NCBI RefSeq assembly: GCF_038007965.1
Contig: NZ_JBBOYD010000001.1
Span: forward strand, 3,636,501 to 3,700,500
From: Niallia sp. FSL W8-0635
Lineage (GTDB): Bacteria; Bacillota; Bacilli; Bacillales; Cytobacillaceae
Direction: 5' to 3'
DNA length: 64,000 bases
The notes beneath the pieces were generated by a model. That model did not search any database, was not told the origin of the DNA, and saw nothing but the letters and a program-made list of their open reading frames with translations. A program made the position numbers and the translations under genes. Positions 21,866-31,733 of the stretch are shown one piece after another (the first letter of the stretch is position 1; the number at the start of each line of letters is the position of its first letter).

Positions 21866-23046
21866 TTGACAACCTCCATTCCTTTTTTCCCAACTAATAA
21901 CGTAATTTCACTGTATTGCTTCGTACAAGCATCCACATCTTTCACTCCGTTAATATCTTGCGTAATGACATGGATTCCTGCTTGTCGTTTCTCCTGAGCC
22001 AATTGGAATGCTTCTTTTCTGCGTTCATTACTAAATAAAATGCACTGAGTAGTTGTTGTTTTTTTCACATTTCCCAAAGCCTCTAATAATCGATCAACAC
22101 GAATAGCAAAACCAGTTGCCCCTGTTCTTTTTCCGAATTTCTCTAATAAGAGATCATAACGTCCTCCGCTACCAATTGGAAAACCTACACCCTCCGCATA
22201 TACCTCATACACAATACCAGTATAGTAACTCATATGACTAACAAGGGATAAATCAAATGTCACTCTATCCGCCACTTCATAATCAACAAGGATTTCCCAA
22301 AGCTGCTTTAAGTCATCTATTGCTTTTATACCTTGGTTTCCTTCCATTAATTGATAAGCAAACCCAATCACTTCTTCTCTGCCTCTAAGCTTTAAGAAGT
22401 CAGTTAAACGCTGCTTATCAATGCTTGATAAAGCAAGCTGTTCCACATGCTGTCGATACCCAACATAATTTTTCTCATATAAATATTTCGTTAGACTATC
22501 TGCTCTTTCTTTCGTTCCAAGGATTTGTTGGAAAAAAGCCTGCACAAAACCAATATGGCCTACTGATACTTGATAATCTTTTACACCTGCTTGTTGAAGT
22601 GTGGAAACGAGTAAAGAAATTCCTTCTCCATCCGCACTAATTGTTTTATCACCAATATATTCAACACCTATCTGCTCAAATTCAGCCGGTCTTCCACCCT
22701 CTCGTTGCTGTGCACGAAAAACGGATGCATTATAGGCAAGTCGCAATGGCATGTCTTCTGTTAGTAGTTTAGATGCAGCCACCCTAGCTATTGGAGCTGT
22801 CATATCTGGACGAAGAACAAGCGTATGTCCTTGCTGATCTAATAATTTAAAAAGCTGTTGATCTAAAATAGCAGACGCCGTACCAACTGTTTCATAATAT
22901 TCCAATGTTGGGGTTTCAATAAATTGGTAGCCCCATTTCTTTATCTCTGCGTCCATTTTGTGTTTTACCTTATATTTTCTTTCATAAATAGCTGGCAATG
23001 TATCTCTCATACCTAATGGCTTTTCAAACATAAATAAGCTGCTCAT
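21862..23046 (-). CDS. hisZ: ATP phosphoribosyltransferase regulatory subunit
   Basis: HisRS-like paralogue without aminoacylation activity that forms a hetero-octamer with short HisG and confers histidine feedback. Motif 2-like [15 protein letters not shown] and a glycine-rich [14 protein letters not shown] are seen. I choose the ATG at 23046, 6 bases after GAGG; an adjacent ATG at 23049 and a later one ([10 protein letters not shown]) are alternatives. First gene of the operon, about 70 bases after its promoter. Confidence 0.95.
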   Translation of the reverse strand: MSSLFMFEKPLGMRDTLPAIYERKYKVKHKMDAEIKKWGYQFIETPTLEYYETVGTASAILDQQLFKLLDQQGHTLVLRPDMTAPIARVAASKLLTEDMPLRLAYNASVFRAQQREGGRPAEFEQIGVEYIGDKTISADGEGISLLVSTLQQAGVKDYQVSVGHIGFVQAFFQQILGTKERADSLTKYLYEKNYVGYRQHVEQLALSSIDKQRLTDFLKLRGREEVIGFAYQLMEGNQGIKAIDDLKQLWEILVDYEVADRVTFDLSLVSHMSYYTGIVYEVYAEGVGFPIGSGGRYDLLLEKFGKRTGATGFAIRVDRLLEALGNVKKTTTTQCILFSNERRKEAFQLAQEKRQAGIHVITQDINGVKDVDACTKQYSEITLLVGKKGMEVVK

Positions 23047-23118
23047 CATTCACCTCATGTTTTAAAATTCCGAATGCTTTAGTTCGCTAATATACTACCA
23101 AATTAAAGAGTTGTTTTT

Positions 23119-23147
23119 AGTGTACTCTTCGTCTTATGTTAGGTCAA
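23119..23147 (-). promoter_or_regulatory. histidine operon promoter
   Basis: Minus strand: -35 TTGACC (23147-23142), 17-base spacer, -10 TACACT (23124-23119). I found no T-box or other attenuator in the short leader. Confidence 0.7.
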
Positions 23148-23214
23148 GGGAAAAGTTCAAATTTAAAAGAAAATTCACTTAACCACCTTATTTTTTATTA
23201 ATTCAGATATTTTC

Positions 23215-23276
23215 AAAAAAACCTATCCATTCATTACTCCAAAGATTATCAATCTTGGAATAACGGACAGATAGGC
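23215..23276 (-). terminator. terminator after the yvoF-like gene
   Basis: Outer stem GATAGG/CCTATC with a further internal pairing of TTCCAAGATT and AATCTTGGA, then TTTTTTT on the minus strand. Separates the hprK-lgt-ppaX-yvoF unit from the his operon. Confidence 0.75.
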
Positions 23277-23286
23277 TATCTTCTAT

Positions 23287-23820
23287 TTACTCATCTAATA
23301 CATAAGAAGGTTCGTTTTTTCTGCGCTCTTCCATTTGTTCTGCTGTATAAATAACTTGCATTGGATTTCCGCCAACAAAGCTTCCTGCAGGGACATCCTT
23401 ATGTACAAGGGTTCCTGCCGATATAATGGCATGATCCCCAATTTTCACACCAGGGAGAATCGTTGAATTGGCACCAATCATTACTTCATCTCCAATTTCA
23501 ATTTCTCCCAGCCTGTACTCCTCTATTAAATATTCATGGGCAAGAATCGTTGTATTGTATCCTATCACACTATTCCTTCCAACTTTAATTTTTTCAGGAA
23601 ACATAATATCAAGCATTACCATCAAAGCAAAGGAAGTGTGATCTCCAACCTTCATTTTCAAAAGCTTACGGTACATCCAGTTCTTCATTTTTAAAAAGGG
23701 CATATATCTTGCTATTTGGATAACGATAAAATTCTTTATTACCTTTAAAAAGGGAACCGTTTTATAAACATGCCATAAAGAATTCGGTCCACTAACTGGA
23801 TATCTTGTCGTCTTTCTCAT
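23287..23820 (-). CDS. yvoF: hexapeptide-repeat acetyltransferase, YvoF-like
   Basis: Putative O-acetyltransferase of the left-handed beta-helix class; 177 residues. Hexapeptide repeats run from about 75 to 150 (VGRNSVIGYNTTILAH, then IGANSTILPGVKIGDHAI). Substrate unknown. The N-terminal 45 residues are basic with two hydrophobic helices that could touch the membrane. It overlaps ppaX by 4 bases. The order hprK-lgt-ppaX-yvoF is conserved in Bacillus. Confidence 0.9.
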   Translation of the reverse strand: MRKTTRYPVSGPNSLWHVYKTVPFLKVIKNFIVIQIARYMPFLKMKNWMYRKLLKMKVGDHTSFALMVMLDIMFPEKIKVGRNSVIGYNTTILAHEYLIEEYRLGEIEIGDEVMIGANSTILPGVKIGDHAIISAGTLVHKDVPAGSFVGGNPMQVIYTAEQMEERRKNEPSYVLDE

Positions 23821-24470
23821 AACGATTGGACTTCAGGAATAGAAAGGATATCTTTCATATTATCAAAAATATAATCAGGATTATATTCCTGCAAAAATTC
23901 CTTTCCTTTAAGTGTCCATGCAACCCCCGCTGTTAATGTACCTGCATTTTTTCCTGACAAAATATCATGCTTATTATCTCCAACCATAATTGCTTCTGAT
24001 GGTGATGCTTTCAATTTCTCGAGCGCAAGAAGGACTGGCTCTGGATCTGGCTTTGCATTTTCCACATGATCTAAAGCCACAACTACATCAAAAAACGCAT
24101 CTAGCTTCGTTAATTTCAAGCCCATTTCCACCACATCAGACAGCTTAGTTGATACAATCGCAAGTTTAAAGCCTCTTTCCTTCAATTCCTTGATTGCATC
24201 ATATACACCATCAAAAATCGTAACAATATTATCATGATTTTCAATATTATATGCTCGATACATTGTCATCATTTCCTGTGCCCGTATTTTATCAATGGTT
24301 TCAAATGTTTCTAATAATGGTGGTCCCATGAAAGGAATCACATCTTCACGCCCATATTTTCCTGGGTAATAATGATTAAGCGTATGTAAGTAAGAGGAAA
24401 TAATTAATTCATTCGTATTAATTAGCGTTCCATCTAAATCAAATAATGCCGTATTAATTTTTCCAGTCAA
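23817..24470 (-). CDS. ppaX: pyrophosphatase PpaX
   Basis: HAD-family hydrolase that removes inorganic pyrophosphate formed when HprK dephosphorylates Ser46-HPr/Crh. HAD motif I is FDLDGTLINT, motif II is IVSTKL, motif III/IV is KPDPEPV and MVGDNKHD. I prefer a TTG start at 24470 (MTGKINTALFDLDGT), with AAAGGGAT upstream; an ATG at 24500 overlaps the end of lgt by 8 bases but has no ribosome site. Product about 217 residues. Confidence 0.93.
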   Translation of the reverse strand: MTGKINTALFDLDGTLINTNELIISSYLHTLNHYYPGKYGREDVIPFMGPPLLETFETIDKIRAQEMMTMYRAYNIENHDNIVTIFDGVYDAIKELKERGFKLAIVSTKLSDVVEMGLKLTKLDAFFDVVVALDHVENAKPDPEPVLLALEKLKASPSEAIMVGDNKHDILSGKNAGTLTAGVAWTLKGKEFLQEYNPDYIFDNMKDILSIPEVQSL

Positions 24471-24492
24471 CCTCAAACATCCCTTTCTACCA

Positions 24493-25305
24493 TTAACCAT
24501 TTGTATCTAAATAGCGTTCACTTGCAAATCTGGCTTTTCTTCTATAAGTAATTGCGACCACTGAAAATACAATTAAGGCTAAAGAAATTAATTGAGCCAT
24601 TCGCAAATCACCAATCATTAAGCTGTCTGTTCTCATACCTTCTATAAAGAATCTTCCAATCGAATACCAAATAACATACGATAAGAAGATTTCTCCTCTC
24701 CGTAAGTTCACTTTACGTAAAGCTAGTAAAATCACGAATCCAACGATATTCCATAATGATTCATATAAAAAAGTTGGATGATAGTAAGTTCCATTAATAT
24801 ACATCTGATCAATAATAAAGGTTGGCAAATGCAGACCTTCTAAAAAGGAACGTGTAACTTCCCCACCATGTGCCTCTTGGTTCATAAAGTTTCCCCAACG
24901 ACCAATTGCTTGTCCGAGGATAATACTAGGTGCTGCTATATCGGCCATTTTCCAGAAGGAAATGCCTTTTTTCTTTGTAAAAATATAGGTAGTAACTATT
25001 GCCCCAATTAATGCACCATGGATGGCGATTCCTCCATTCCAGATTTTCGGAATATCCCCTAGGTGATCCTTATAATAGCCCCATTCAAAAAGGACATAAT
25101 AAATTCTCGCACATATAATGGAGATTGGAATTGCCCATAACATTAAATCTGGAAAGTCATCTTTTCCTAATCCTCTTCTATTTCCTTCTCGCATTGCAAG
25201 AATAAGAGCCAAAATTAAACCAGAACCGATAATAAGTCCATACCATCTGACATCAATTGGTCCTAATGAAAAAGCAATTGGATCGATTGGTCGTATATCT
25301 TCCAT
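24493..25305 (-). CDS. lgt: prolipoprotein diacylglyceryl transferase
   Basis: Integral membrane enzyme that moves diacylglycerol from phosphatidylglycerol to the lipobox cysteine of prolipoproteins. The 270 residues contain about seven hydrophobic segments and the signature [14 protein letters not shown]. The ATG follows AGGAGGAAA. It is 94 bases after hprK, in the conserved hprK-lgt-ppaX order. Its lipoprotein substrates include the fumarate-reductase-like protein at 58498-60015. Confidence 0.97.
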   Translation of the reverse strand: MEDIRPIDPIAFSLGPIDVRWYGLIIGSGLILALILAMREGNRRGLGKDDFPDLMLWAIPISIICARIYYVLFEWGYYKDHLGDIPKIWNGGIAIHGALIGAIVTTYIFTKKKGISFWKMADIAAPSIILGQAIGRWGNFMNQEAHGGEVTRSFLEGLHLPTFIIDQMYINGTYYHPTFLYESLWNIVGFVILLALRKVNLRRGEIFLSYVIWYSIGRFFIEGMRTDSLMIGDLRMAQLISLALIVFSVVAITYRRKARFASERYLDTNG

Positions 25306-25399
25306 CAGATTTCCTCCTATTTCCCAGGGATTTCTCTTAAAGGCTTGATAAATAGACTAATTCTCTCTTACCTTTAGTTCCCATTTTATTGTTATCTCT

Positions 25400-26329
25400 T
25401 TAATTTCTTTCATCAGAAATAACATTATTTAATTTATTCGTAAATTGTTCTGCTGCATTTACACCCATTCGTTTTAAACGGAAATTCATTGCAGCTACTT
25501 CAATAATAACAGCTAAGTTTCGACCAGGTCGAACTGGAATCGTAAGCTTTGTCACTTCTGTATCAATTATTTTCATTTTTTCTTCATCTAAGCCTAAACG
25601 ATCATATTGCTTGTTTTGCTCCCATAATTCCAAAGACATAACCAAAGAAATTTTCTTATGGGTACGAACAGCACCAGCTCCAAATAAAGTCATGACATTA
25701 ATAATGCCTAATCCGCGAATTTCTAATAAATGCTCTATTAACTCTGGTGAACTTCCAACAATTAAATTCTCATCTTCTTGACGAATTTCCACACAATCAT
25801 CAGCAACTAGACGGTGACCACGCTTAACAAGCTCTAGAGCTGTTTCACTTTTACCAACACCACTTTTTCCTGTAATTAAAACCCCAACACCATAAATATC
25901 AACTAGGACACCATGAACAGCTGTTGTAGGAGCTAATTTTCTTTCCAAGAAATTTGTCAGTCTACTCGAAAAAAGAGATGTTTTATGTTTAGATCGTAAT
26001 ACTGGAACTGCCAACTCCTCTGATGCCTCCATTAATTGTGGAGGAACTTCCATATTACGAGTAATGATAATTCCTGGAGTCGTATCACTGCATAATTTCG
26101 ATAATCGGTTTGCTCTATCTTCATCACTTAAACGTTCAGCAAAAGATAATTCGGTCTTCCCTAACAACTGAACACGCTCTGCTGGATAGTAGTTAAAATA
26201 GCCAGCCATTTCAAGACCTGGTCTTGATATATCACTAACCGTAATCGGTCGATTAATTCCTTCTTCACCACTTACAATTTCTAAATCAAACTCTTCAATA
26301 ACATCTTTTATTAATACTTTTGCCGCCAT
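25400..26329 (-). CDS. hprK: HPr kinase/phosphorylase
   Basis: Bifunctional sensor enzyme that phosphorylates Ser46 of HPr and Crh with ATP or pyrophosphate and removes it by phosphorolysis. 309 residues. Walker A GKSGVGKS at 154-161, the catalytic [14 protein letters not shown] region, and the signature [12 protein letters not shown] at 201-212. The ATG follows GGAGGAG. The downstream ppaX product removes the pyrophosphate it makes. Confidence 0.98.
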   Translation of the reverse strand: MAAKVLIKDVIEEFDLEIVSGEEGINRPITVSDISRPGLEMAGYFNYYPAERVQLLGKTELSFAERLSDEDRANRLSKLCSDTTPGIIITRNMEVPPQLMEASEELAVPVLRSKHKTSLFSSRLTNFLERKLAPTTAVHGVLVDIYGVGVLITGKSGVGKSETALELVKRGHRLVADDCVEIRQEDENLIVGSSPELIEHLLEIRGLGIINVMTLFGAGAVRTHKKISLVMSLELWEQNKQYDRLGLDEEKMKIIDTEVTKLTIPVRPGRNLAVIIEVAAMNFRLKRMGVNAAEQFTNKLNNVISDERN

Positions 26330-26602
26330 GAAGCTCCTCCTTTAAAGGTCACTGCTGTTAGTTTTTATAAACAGAATAAAACTGTTTAATTTTAGTCATT
26401 ATTTAGATTTCTATATTCACCTTATTTTAGCATTAAACGATAAATATATGCTAGAATTCAATCAAAATATTAGGAAAACAAGACTACTTAGATAGAATTG
26501 TTTACATACCCCTAATGGAAATAGGTAGAGAGTATAAGAAGCTATACTGATACAAACGTCCATGATGCCCTTTTTCTACTTGCTTTCCATGAATTTTGAA
26601 CA

Positions 26603-26652
26603 GAAAAAAACTGCCTGTAAAGAAGGGAAATAGTTTCCCCACCTTTACTAAG
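26603..26652 (-). terminator. yvlD terminator
   Basis: Stem GTAAAG-GGGAAA around a TAG loop pairing with TTTCCC-CTTTAC (26617-26648), then seven Us on the minus strand. The rest of the hprK-yvlD gap shows nothing else clear. Confidence 0.75.
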
Positions 26653-26659
26653 CAGCAAA

Positions 26660-27016
26660 TCACCTTTTTTCTCCTCGAAGAACTGTATTTTGAACAATGA
26701 TATTACATAGTGAAAGTAAAATGCTAAAAAGTAAGCACATCCCAAAACTAGATATTTCAAAACTGCTCCCCATCAATCTGTCTGTTAGCGACAATGTGAT
26801 TGCGTTAATCACAAATAAAAATAGACCTAGCGATAATATTGTTACAGGTAATGTTAATAAAATTAATATTGGTTTTACAATAATATTTAGCAAAGATAAC
26901 ACAGCACTTGCTCCAATGGCAGCACCTATCCCTGATAAATAAAAATGATTCTGAAATAACCCGGCTAATGCCACGAAGAAAATAGCATTAATCAGTATCC
27001 CTATTATCCATCTCAT
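26660..27016 (-). CDS. yvlD: YvlD-like membrane protein (phage holin family 4)
   Basis: Small integral membrane protein of 118 residues with four hydrophobic helices (about 4-22, 27-45, 52-72, 92-112). In B. subtilis yvlD belongs to the sigma-W-controlled yvlABCD operon linked to envelope stress; biochemical function is not known and the holin name reflects fold similarity only. GAGGAG precedes the ATG. It lies downstream of yvlB, separated by a hairpin at 27065-27097; yvlC, normally between them, is missing. Confidence 0.88.
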   Translation of the reverse strand: MRWIIGILINAIFFVALAGLFQNHFYLSGIGAAIGASAVLSLLNIIVKPILILLTLPVTILSLGLFLFVINAITLSLTDRLMGSSFEISSFGMCLLFSILLSLCNIIVQNTVLRGEKR

Positions 27017-27064
27017 TCCAATTACTCCTCATCTTGCATAGTAGAAACCGATAAAATAAAACTT

Positions 27065-27097
27065 CCATCAGTGGGACTTTATTATCCCCACTGATGG
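27065..27097 (-). terminator. hairpin between yvlB and yvlD
   Basis: 11-bp stem CCATCAGTGGG with its complement and an 11-base loop; on the minus strand it is followed by AAGTTTTATTTTATC. Likely a partial terminator, leaving some read-through to yvlD. Confidence 0.65.
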
Positions 27098-27264
27098 TTA
27101 GTTGATTTCCCCCTATCTCCTTCAAATTCTCATTAGTAAAGAGGGGAGAATCTTACTGAAGTTTTAAAGTGGGATAAATACGATAGAAGATATAATTAGC
27201 ATTTGTATAATCTTTTATTCTCTCGCCATCTAACGATTATTTAGTTTATCGGTTTCTTCTATCA

Positions 27265-28392
27265 TTAATTACTAACTTTTTCTATTTTTTTTACTTTAAT
27301 CGAGCCAGTTTTCGTGTTTGCTTCCATTTTTGTATGATGATCACTCGTTTGTATCGATTTAAATTGTAGCGTTTTTTGAAGAACTTCACTTTTCTCTTCT
27401 ATTATTTGTATACCATCTAACTCTACATTAAATCCGCCAAAGTTCGTTTTTAATTCCCCGCTAATCGCTACGGTTTCTGGCAAGCTTACTTCAATACTTC
27501 CTGTTGTTCCTTGGAGTTCTAGCACTTCACAAGTCTCAGCATGATTGGTACATGAAATACTTCCATTAAAAGATTGTAAATCTACTTTATTAAAGTAACC
27601 ATCCACTGAAATCGATCCATTAATCGTTTCGGCATCAAGCTTTTCTATATTTCCTTTTTCTACTTTAATACTGCCGTTCGCAGCATCCGCTTCTACCTTT
27701 TTATTTTCACCAGCATTTAGCGTTATTTTACCATTAGCCGTTTTAGCATACAATTTTTCCGCTTTTACATCAAATGTTGTAATCGGTCCATTAAATAGTC
27801 GAATGATTGCCGATTCATAAGAAGTTTGTGGGATGTAAACTTTAGTTTTTACCTTCATCCATTTATGATTTGTTTTAACTACTAATTGTTCATCATCGAC
27901 ATTCACTTGTACTTCCTTTAAAAATACCTTTTTTGCTTCTTCTAAAGAATTCACTCGATATACCTTTGCTTTGCACTCAATACTCACTTCTTCTTGATCC
28001 CATGGAATAAGCTCTACTTCTCCATTTGGAATATCTATGTCGAGCTTTTTTGGTGAAATATTATTATATTGAAAAATATGAGATACTTCTTCAAAATGGC
28101 CAAAATTTAAATCAAGGTCTACTTCTTTTACTTTCTTTATCGTTGTATCAACGAAGTCAAAAAGCTTATCTTTTGCTGCCTGAAAGTTAAATCCATAATT
28201 TGGATTCGATTCTTTCTTCTTTTCGTGGAACTTTGCCTCTTCTTGAAAATCCTCTAAAATCTTTTGTTCTTCCTCATTTAGTGACTTCTTTTCATTCACT
28301 TCATCGACCTTTTCCATTAGCTTTAACGCTTCATCTACTGTCAATTTTCCACTTTCCACTAATTCTAAAATCCGTTTTTTCTCGTCAGCCAC
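27265..28392 (-). CDS. yvlB: YvlB-like DUF4097 protein
   Basis: Protein of 375 residues. The N-terminal 30 residues (EKKRILELVESGKLTVDEAL) form a short SHOCT/YvlB-type helical domain, followed by a charged linker and a right-handed repetitive beta domain (DUF4097, about 125-360) with recurring strands such as TANGKITLNAG, AANGSIKVEKG, TINGSISVDG. No signal peptide or membrane span. Function unknown; the family is linked to envelope stress. A sigma-W-like promoter lies at 28648-28676. Confidence 0.9.
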   Translation of the reverse strand: MADEKKRILELVESGKLTVDEALKLMEKVDEVNEKKSLNEEEQKILEDFQEEAKFHEKKKESNPNYGFNFQAAKDKLFDFVDTTIKKVKEVDLDLNFGHFEEVSHIFQYNNISPKKLDIDIPNGEVELIPWDQEEVSIECKAKVYRVNSLEEAKKVFLKEVQVNVDDEQLVVKTNHKWMKVKTKVYIPQTSYESAIIRLFNGPITTFDVKAEKLYAKTANGKITLNAGENKKVEADAANGSIKVEKGNIEKLDAETINGSISVDGYFNKVDLQSFNGSISCTNHAETCEVLELQGTTGSIEVSLPETVAISGELKTNFGGFNVELDGIQIIEEKSEVLQKTLQFKSIQTSDHHTKMEANTKTGSIKVKKIEKVSN

Positions 28393-28647
28393 GTTAAATC
28401 CTCCTCAAAAAATAAATTAATACGCTAATAATTAGACATACATTACATACAAGGAATGCATTAATGATACTATGTGAATTATTTAAATGATTTGCTGTAT
28501 ATATAAAGATATTATTTAGTAAGAATCGTTGAGATAGCAATGCTGTCGGCATGTTACTTTCGTTTTTGAATAGAGCCCATTAATCTTTACTACCATCCAT
28601 TTAGAATCTCAAGCAAATAGTATTCAAAATTTTCGTTTCTTCATTCT
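28393..28647. other. long yvlB leader, no gene seen
   Basis: About 250 bases between the sigma-W-like promoter and yvlB. I see no open frame with a ribosome site (yvlA would belong here in B. subtilis) and no known riboswitch. Confidence 0.5.
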
Positions 28648-28676
28648 AATACGAATTATCCCTCTGAAAAGTTTCA
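28648..28676 (-). promoter_or_regulatory. sigma-W-like promoter of yvlB
   Basis: Minus strand: -35 TGAAAC (28676-28671) followed by TTTT, 17-base spacer, -10 CGTATT (28653-28648). The sigma-W consensus is TGAAAC with N16-17 and CGTATA, and the yvl operon is in the B. subtilis sigma-W regulon. Confidence 0.65.
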
Positions 28677-28762
28677 ATACTTTTATTTATCTATGAACTT
28701 TACTTAAGAATCCTTTTTATTTTATGTCATTATTTATCATTTCAGAAGAATTCTCCTGAATA

Positions 28763-28844
28763 AAAAAAGGGATAAGGTCATTTTGTAGGAAGTCGGATTT
28801 TACCATATAATAACCGACTCTTCTACTTTCCCCATCCCTTTTTT
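28763..28844 (-). terminator. uvrA terminator
   Basis: Outer stem AAAAAAGGGAT/ATCCCTTTTTT with an inner stem around GAAGTCGG/CCGACTCTTC. U-runs on both strands. It ends 6 bases from the uvrA stop. Confidence 0.85.
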
Positions 28845-28849
28845 CTATA

Positions 28850-31726
28850 TTAAGTTGTAGCAATCTTTTCTGCTTCTTCTATATAATCCTTCATTCTTTG
28901 TCGATCTCTCTCTAAGATTGGCTTTAAATATTTCCCAGTATAGGATTCTTTAAGATTTGCAATATCCTCCGGTGTACCTGCTCCTAAAATGGTACCACCT
29001 TTATCTCCACCTTCTGGACCTAAATCGATCACATAATCTGTAGTCTTTATTACATCGAGATTATGTTCAATAACTAGTACTGTATCACCATTTTCGACTA
29101 ATCGTTGAAGTACTGTCAATAATCTAGAAATATCATCAACATGCAAGCCAGTAGTCGGTTCATCTAAAATATAAAAAGACTTCCCAGTGGATCGGCGGTG
29201 TAATTCAGAAGCCAATTTCACCCTTTGTGCTTCCCCACCTGATAAGGTTGTTGCTGGCTGTCCAAGCTTAATATATCCTAAGCCAACATCAACAATCGTT
29301 TGAAGTTTGCGATGAATCTTCGGTATATTTTCAAAGAAAGCTACACCATCTTCCACTGTCATTTCCAATACATCTGAAATGTTTTTCCCTTTATATTTTA
29401 CTTCCAGGGTTTCTCGATTATATCGTTTCCCGTGACATACTTCACATGGAACATAAACATCTGGAAGGAAATGCATTTCGATTTTAATGATTCCATCACC
29501 TCGGCAGGCTTCACATCTTCCGCCCTTTACATTAAAACTAAAACGTCCTTTTTTATATCCACGTACTTTTGCTTCATTTGTCGTTGCAAAAACATCACGT
29601 ATATCATCAAAAACTCCAGTGTAAGTTGCCGGATTAGATCTAGGTGTTCGTCCAATTGGAGACTGATCAATATCAATAACCTTTTCTAATTGCTCTATTC
29701 CCTTAATTTCTTTATGCTGACCTGGCTTTGCCTTTGCACGGTTAAGTTTTTGTGCTAAGCCTTTATGGAGAATCTCATTAATTAACGTACTTTTCCCAGA
29801 ACCAGAAACGCCTGTAACAGCGATAAACATTCCAAGTGGTATTTTAACATTTACATTTTTTAAGTTATTCTCTTTTGCACCAGTTATTTCAATAAATCTG
29901 CCATCACTTTGTTTTCTCTCTAATGGAAGTGGAATGAATTTTTTTCCTGATAAATATTGACCTGTTATCGATTGTGGATCATTCATTACTTCCTCTGGTG
30001 TTCCAACTGAAATAATTTCTCCTCCATGGACCCCAGCACCAGGACCTACATCGATTAAATAATCTGCTGCCATCATTGTATCTTCATCATGCTCTACAAC
30101 AATCAATGTATTTCCAATGTCTCTCATTTGTCTCAATGTCTCAATTAATTTATCATTATCTCTTTGATGAAGACCAATAGAAGGTTCATCTAGAATATAG
30201 AGCACACCAGTAAGTCTTGAACCTATTTGTGTTGCCAAACGAATTCTTTGCGCTTCTCCACCAGATAAGGTCCCTGCTGCTCGACTTAAAGTAAGATAAT
30301 CTAAACCAACATTTATTAAAAATCCAACTCTCTCTTTTATTTCTCTAAGAATCAAGTTAGCAATCTGTTTTTCTTTTTCAGTTAAATCAACCTGCTCCAT
30401 AAATTGATAGCATTCAACAACTGATTTTTCCGTGATTTTTCCAATATGCTGGCCATTAATTAATACAGCTAACGCTTCTTTCTTTAAACGATAGCCTTTA
30501 CATGTACGACAAGGCTGTTCAGCCATGTATTTTTGCATTTGCTCTCGTATATAATCAGAGCTTGTCTCCTTAAATCTTCTTTCGACATTTCTTATAACAC
30601 CTTCAAATTGGATATCATTTTCCCTGACCTGCCCAAAGTCATTTTCATATCGAAAATGGATATATTCTTTTCCTGATCCATAAAGAATCTTATCCATTAA
30701 ATCTTTAGGTATTGCCTTGACTGGTATATTCATATCAATGCCATAATGATTACATACACTTTCAAGGAGCTGTGGATAGTATTGAGAGCTAATCGATTCC
30801 CATGGAGCAATCGCATTTTCTTTTAGAGTCAAATCCCAATTAGGAATGATTAAATCAACATCTACTACTAGTTTATTTCCAAGACCATCACAATCAGGAC
30901 ATGCTCCAAATGGACTGTTGAAGGAAAATAGTCTTGGTTCTAATTCTCCGATAGAGAATCCACAAATCGGACAAGCATGATGTTCGCTAAATAGCAACTC
31001 TTCCTGACCAATAACATCGATAATCACTTTTCCATTTCCAAATTGCAAAGCAGATTCAAGGGAATCTGCCATTCTTGCAGCAACCCCTTCTTTTACAACA
31101 AGGCGATCAATTACTACTTCAATATTGTGTTTTTTATTTTTATCTAAGGTAATATCATCACCAATTTCAAACATTTCGCCATCGATTCGTAATCGAACAT
31201 ACCCCTGTTTTTTCACATCTTCGAGCACTTTTACATGAGAGCCTTTGCGACCTGATACAACTGGTGCAAGTACTTGAAGTCTTGTTCTTTCCGGATATTC
31301 TAGAATGCGGTCAACCATCTGCTCAATTGTTTGGGAAGATATTTCGATACCATGCTGAGGGCAAGTTGGTCTTCCTACCCTTGCAAATAATAATCTTAAA
31401 TAATCATAAATTTCAGTTACTGTACCAACCGTAGAGCGTGGATTTCGGCTAGTTGTTTTCTGATCAATAGAAATAGCAGGGGATAACCCTTCAATCGAAT
31501 CCACATCCGGCTTATCCATTTGCCCTAAAAACTGTCGTGCGTATGCAGATAAAGATTCAACATATCTTCTTTGTCCTTCTGCATAAATGGTATCAAAAGC
31601 GAGGGAAGATTTCCCGGAACCAGATAAACCAGTAATGACTACTAATTGATCTCTTGGAATAGTTATATCTATATTTTTTAAATTATTCGCTCTTGCCCCT
31701 TTTACAATAAGTTTATCCATTGCCAT
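28850..31726 (-). CDS. uvrA: excinuclease ABC subunit A
   Basis: DNA damage recognition ATPase of nucleotide excision repair. The 958-residue protein has two ABC modules: Walker [12 protein letters not shown] (about 32-42) and [10 protein letters not shown] (about 641-650), with signatures [12 protein letters not shown] and [12 protein letters not shown], and zinc modules CPICG/CPDCDG and [15 protein letters not shown]. It starts 7 bases after uvrB, so they form one operon. Confidence 0.99.
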   Translation of the reverse strand: MAMDKLIVKGARANNLKNIDITIPRDQLVVITGLSGSGKSSLAFDTIYAEGQRRYVESLSAYARQFLGQMDKPDVDSIEGLSPAISIDQKTTSRNPRSTVGTVTEIYDYLRLLFARVGRPTCPQHGIEISSQTIEQMVDRILEYPERTRLQVLAPVVSGRKGSHVKVLEDVKKQGYVRLRIDGEMFEIGDDITLDKNKKHNIEVVIDRLVVKEGVAARMADSLESALQFGNGKVIIDVIGQEELLFSEHHACPICGFSIGELEPRLFSFNSPFGACPDCDGLGNKLVVDVDLIIPNWDLTLKENAIAPWESISSQYYPQLLESVCNHYGIDMNIPVKAIPKDLMDKILYGSGKEYIHFRYENDFGQVRENDIQFEGVIRNVERRFKETSSDYIREQMQKYMAEQPCRTCKGYRLKKEALAVLINGQHIGKITEKSVVECYQFMEQVDLTEKEKQIANLILREIKERVGFLINVGLDYLTLSRAAGTLSGGEAQRIRLATQIGSRLTGVLYILDEPSIGLHQRDNDKLIETLRQMRDIGNTLIVVEHDEDTMMAADYLIDVGPGAGVHGGEIISVGTPEEVMNDPQSITGQYLSGKKFIPLPLERKQSDGRFIEITGAKENNLKNVNVKIPLGMFIAVTGVSGSGKSTLINEILHKGLAQKLNRAKAKPGQHKEIKGIEQLEKVIDIDQSPIGRTPRSNPATYTGVFDDIRDVFATTNEAKVRGYKKGRFSFNVKGGRCEACRGDGIIKIEMHFLPDVYVPCEVCHGKRYNRETLEVKYKGKNISDVLEMTVEDGVAFFENIPKIHRKLQTIVDVGLGYIKLGQPATTLSGGEAQRVKLASELHRRSTGKSFYILDEPTTGLHVDDISRLLTVLQRLVENGDTVLVIEHNLDVIKTTDYVIDLGPEGGDKGGTILGAGTPEDIANLKESYTGKYLKPILERDRQRMKDYIEEAEKIATT

Positions 31727-31733
31727 TATTTGC

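Noticed and set aside
26542..26760. Minus-strand open frame overlapping yvlD
   Set aside because: It shares sequence with the yvlD 3' end in another frame and covers the yvlD terminator.
26660..27016. Holin gene as a sign of a prophage
   Set aside because: The protein is the chromosomal YvlD family in its usual yvl/hprK neighbourhood; no phage genes are nearby.
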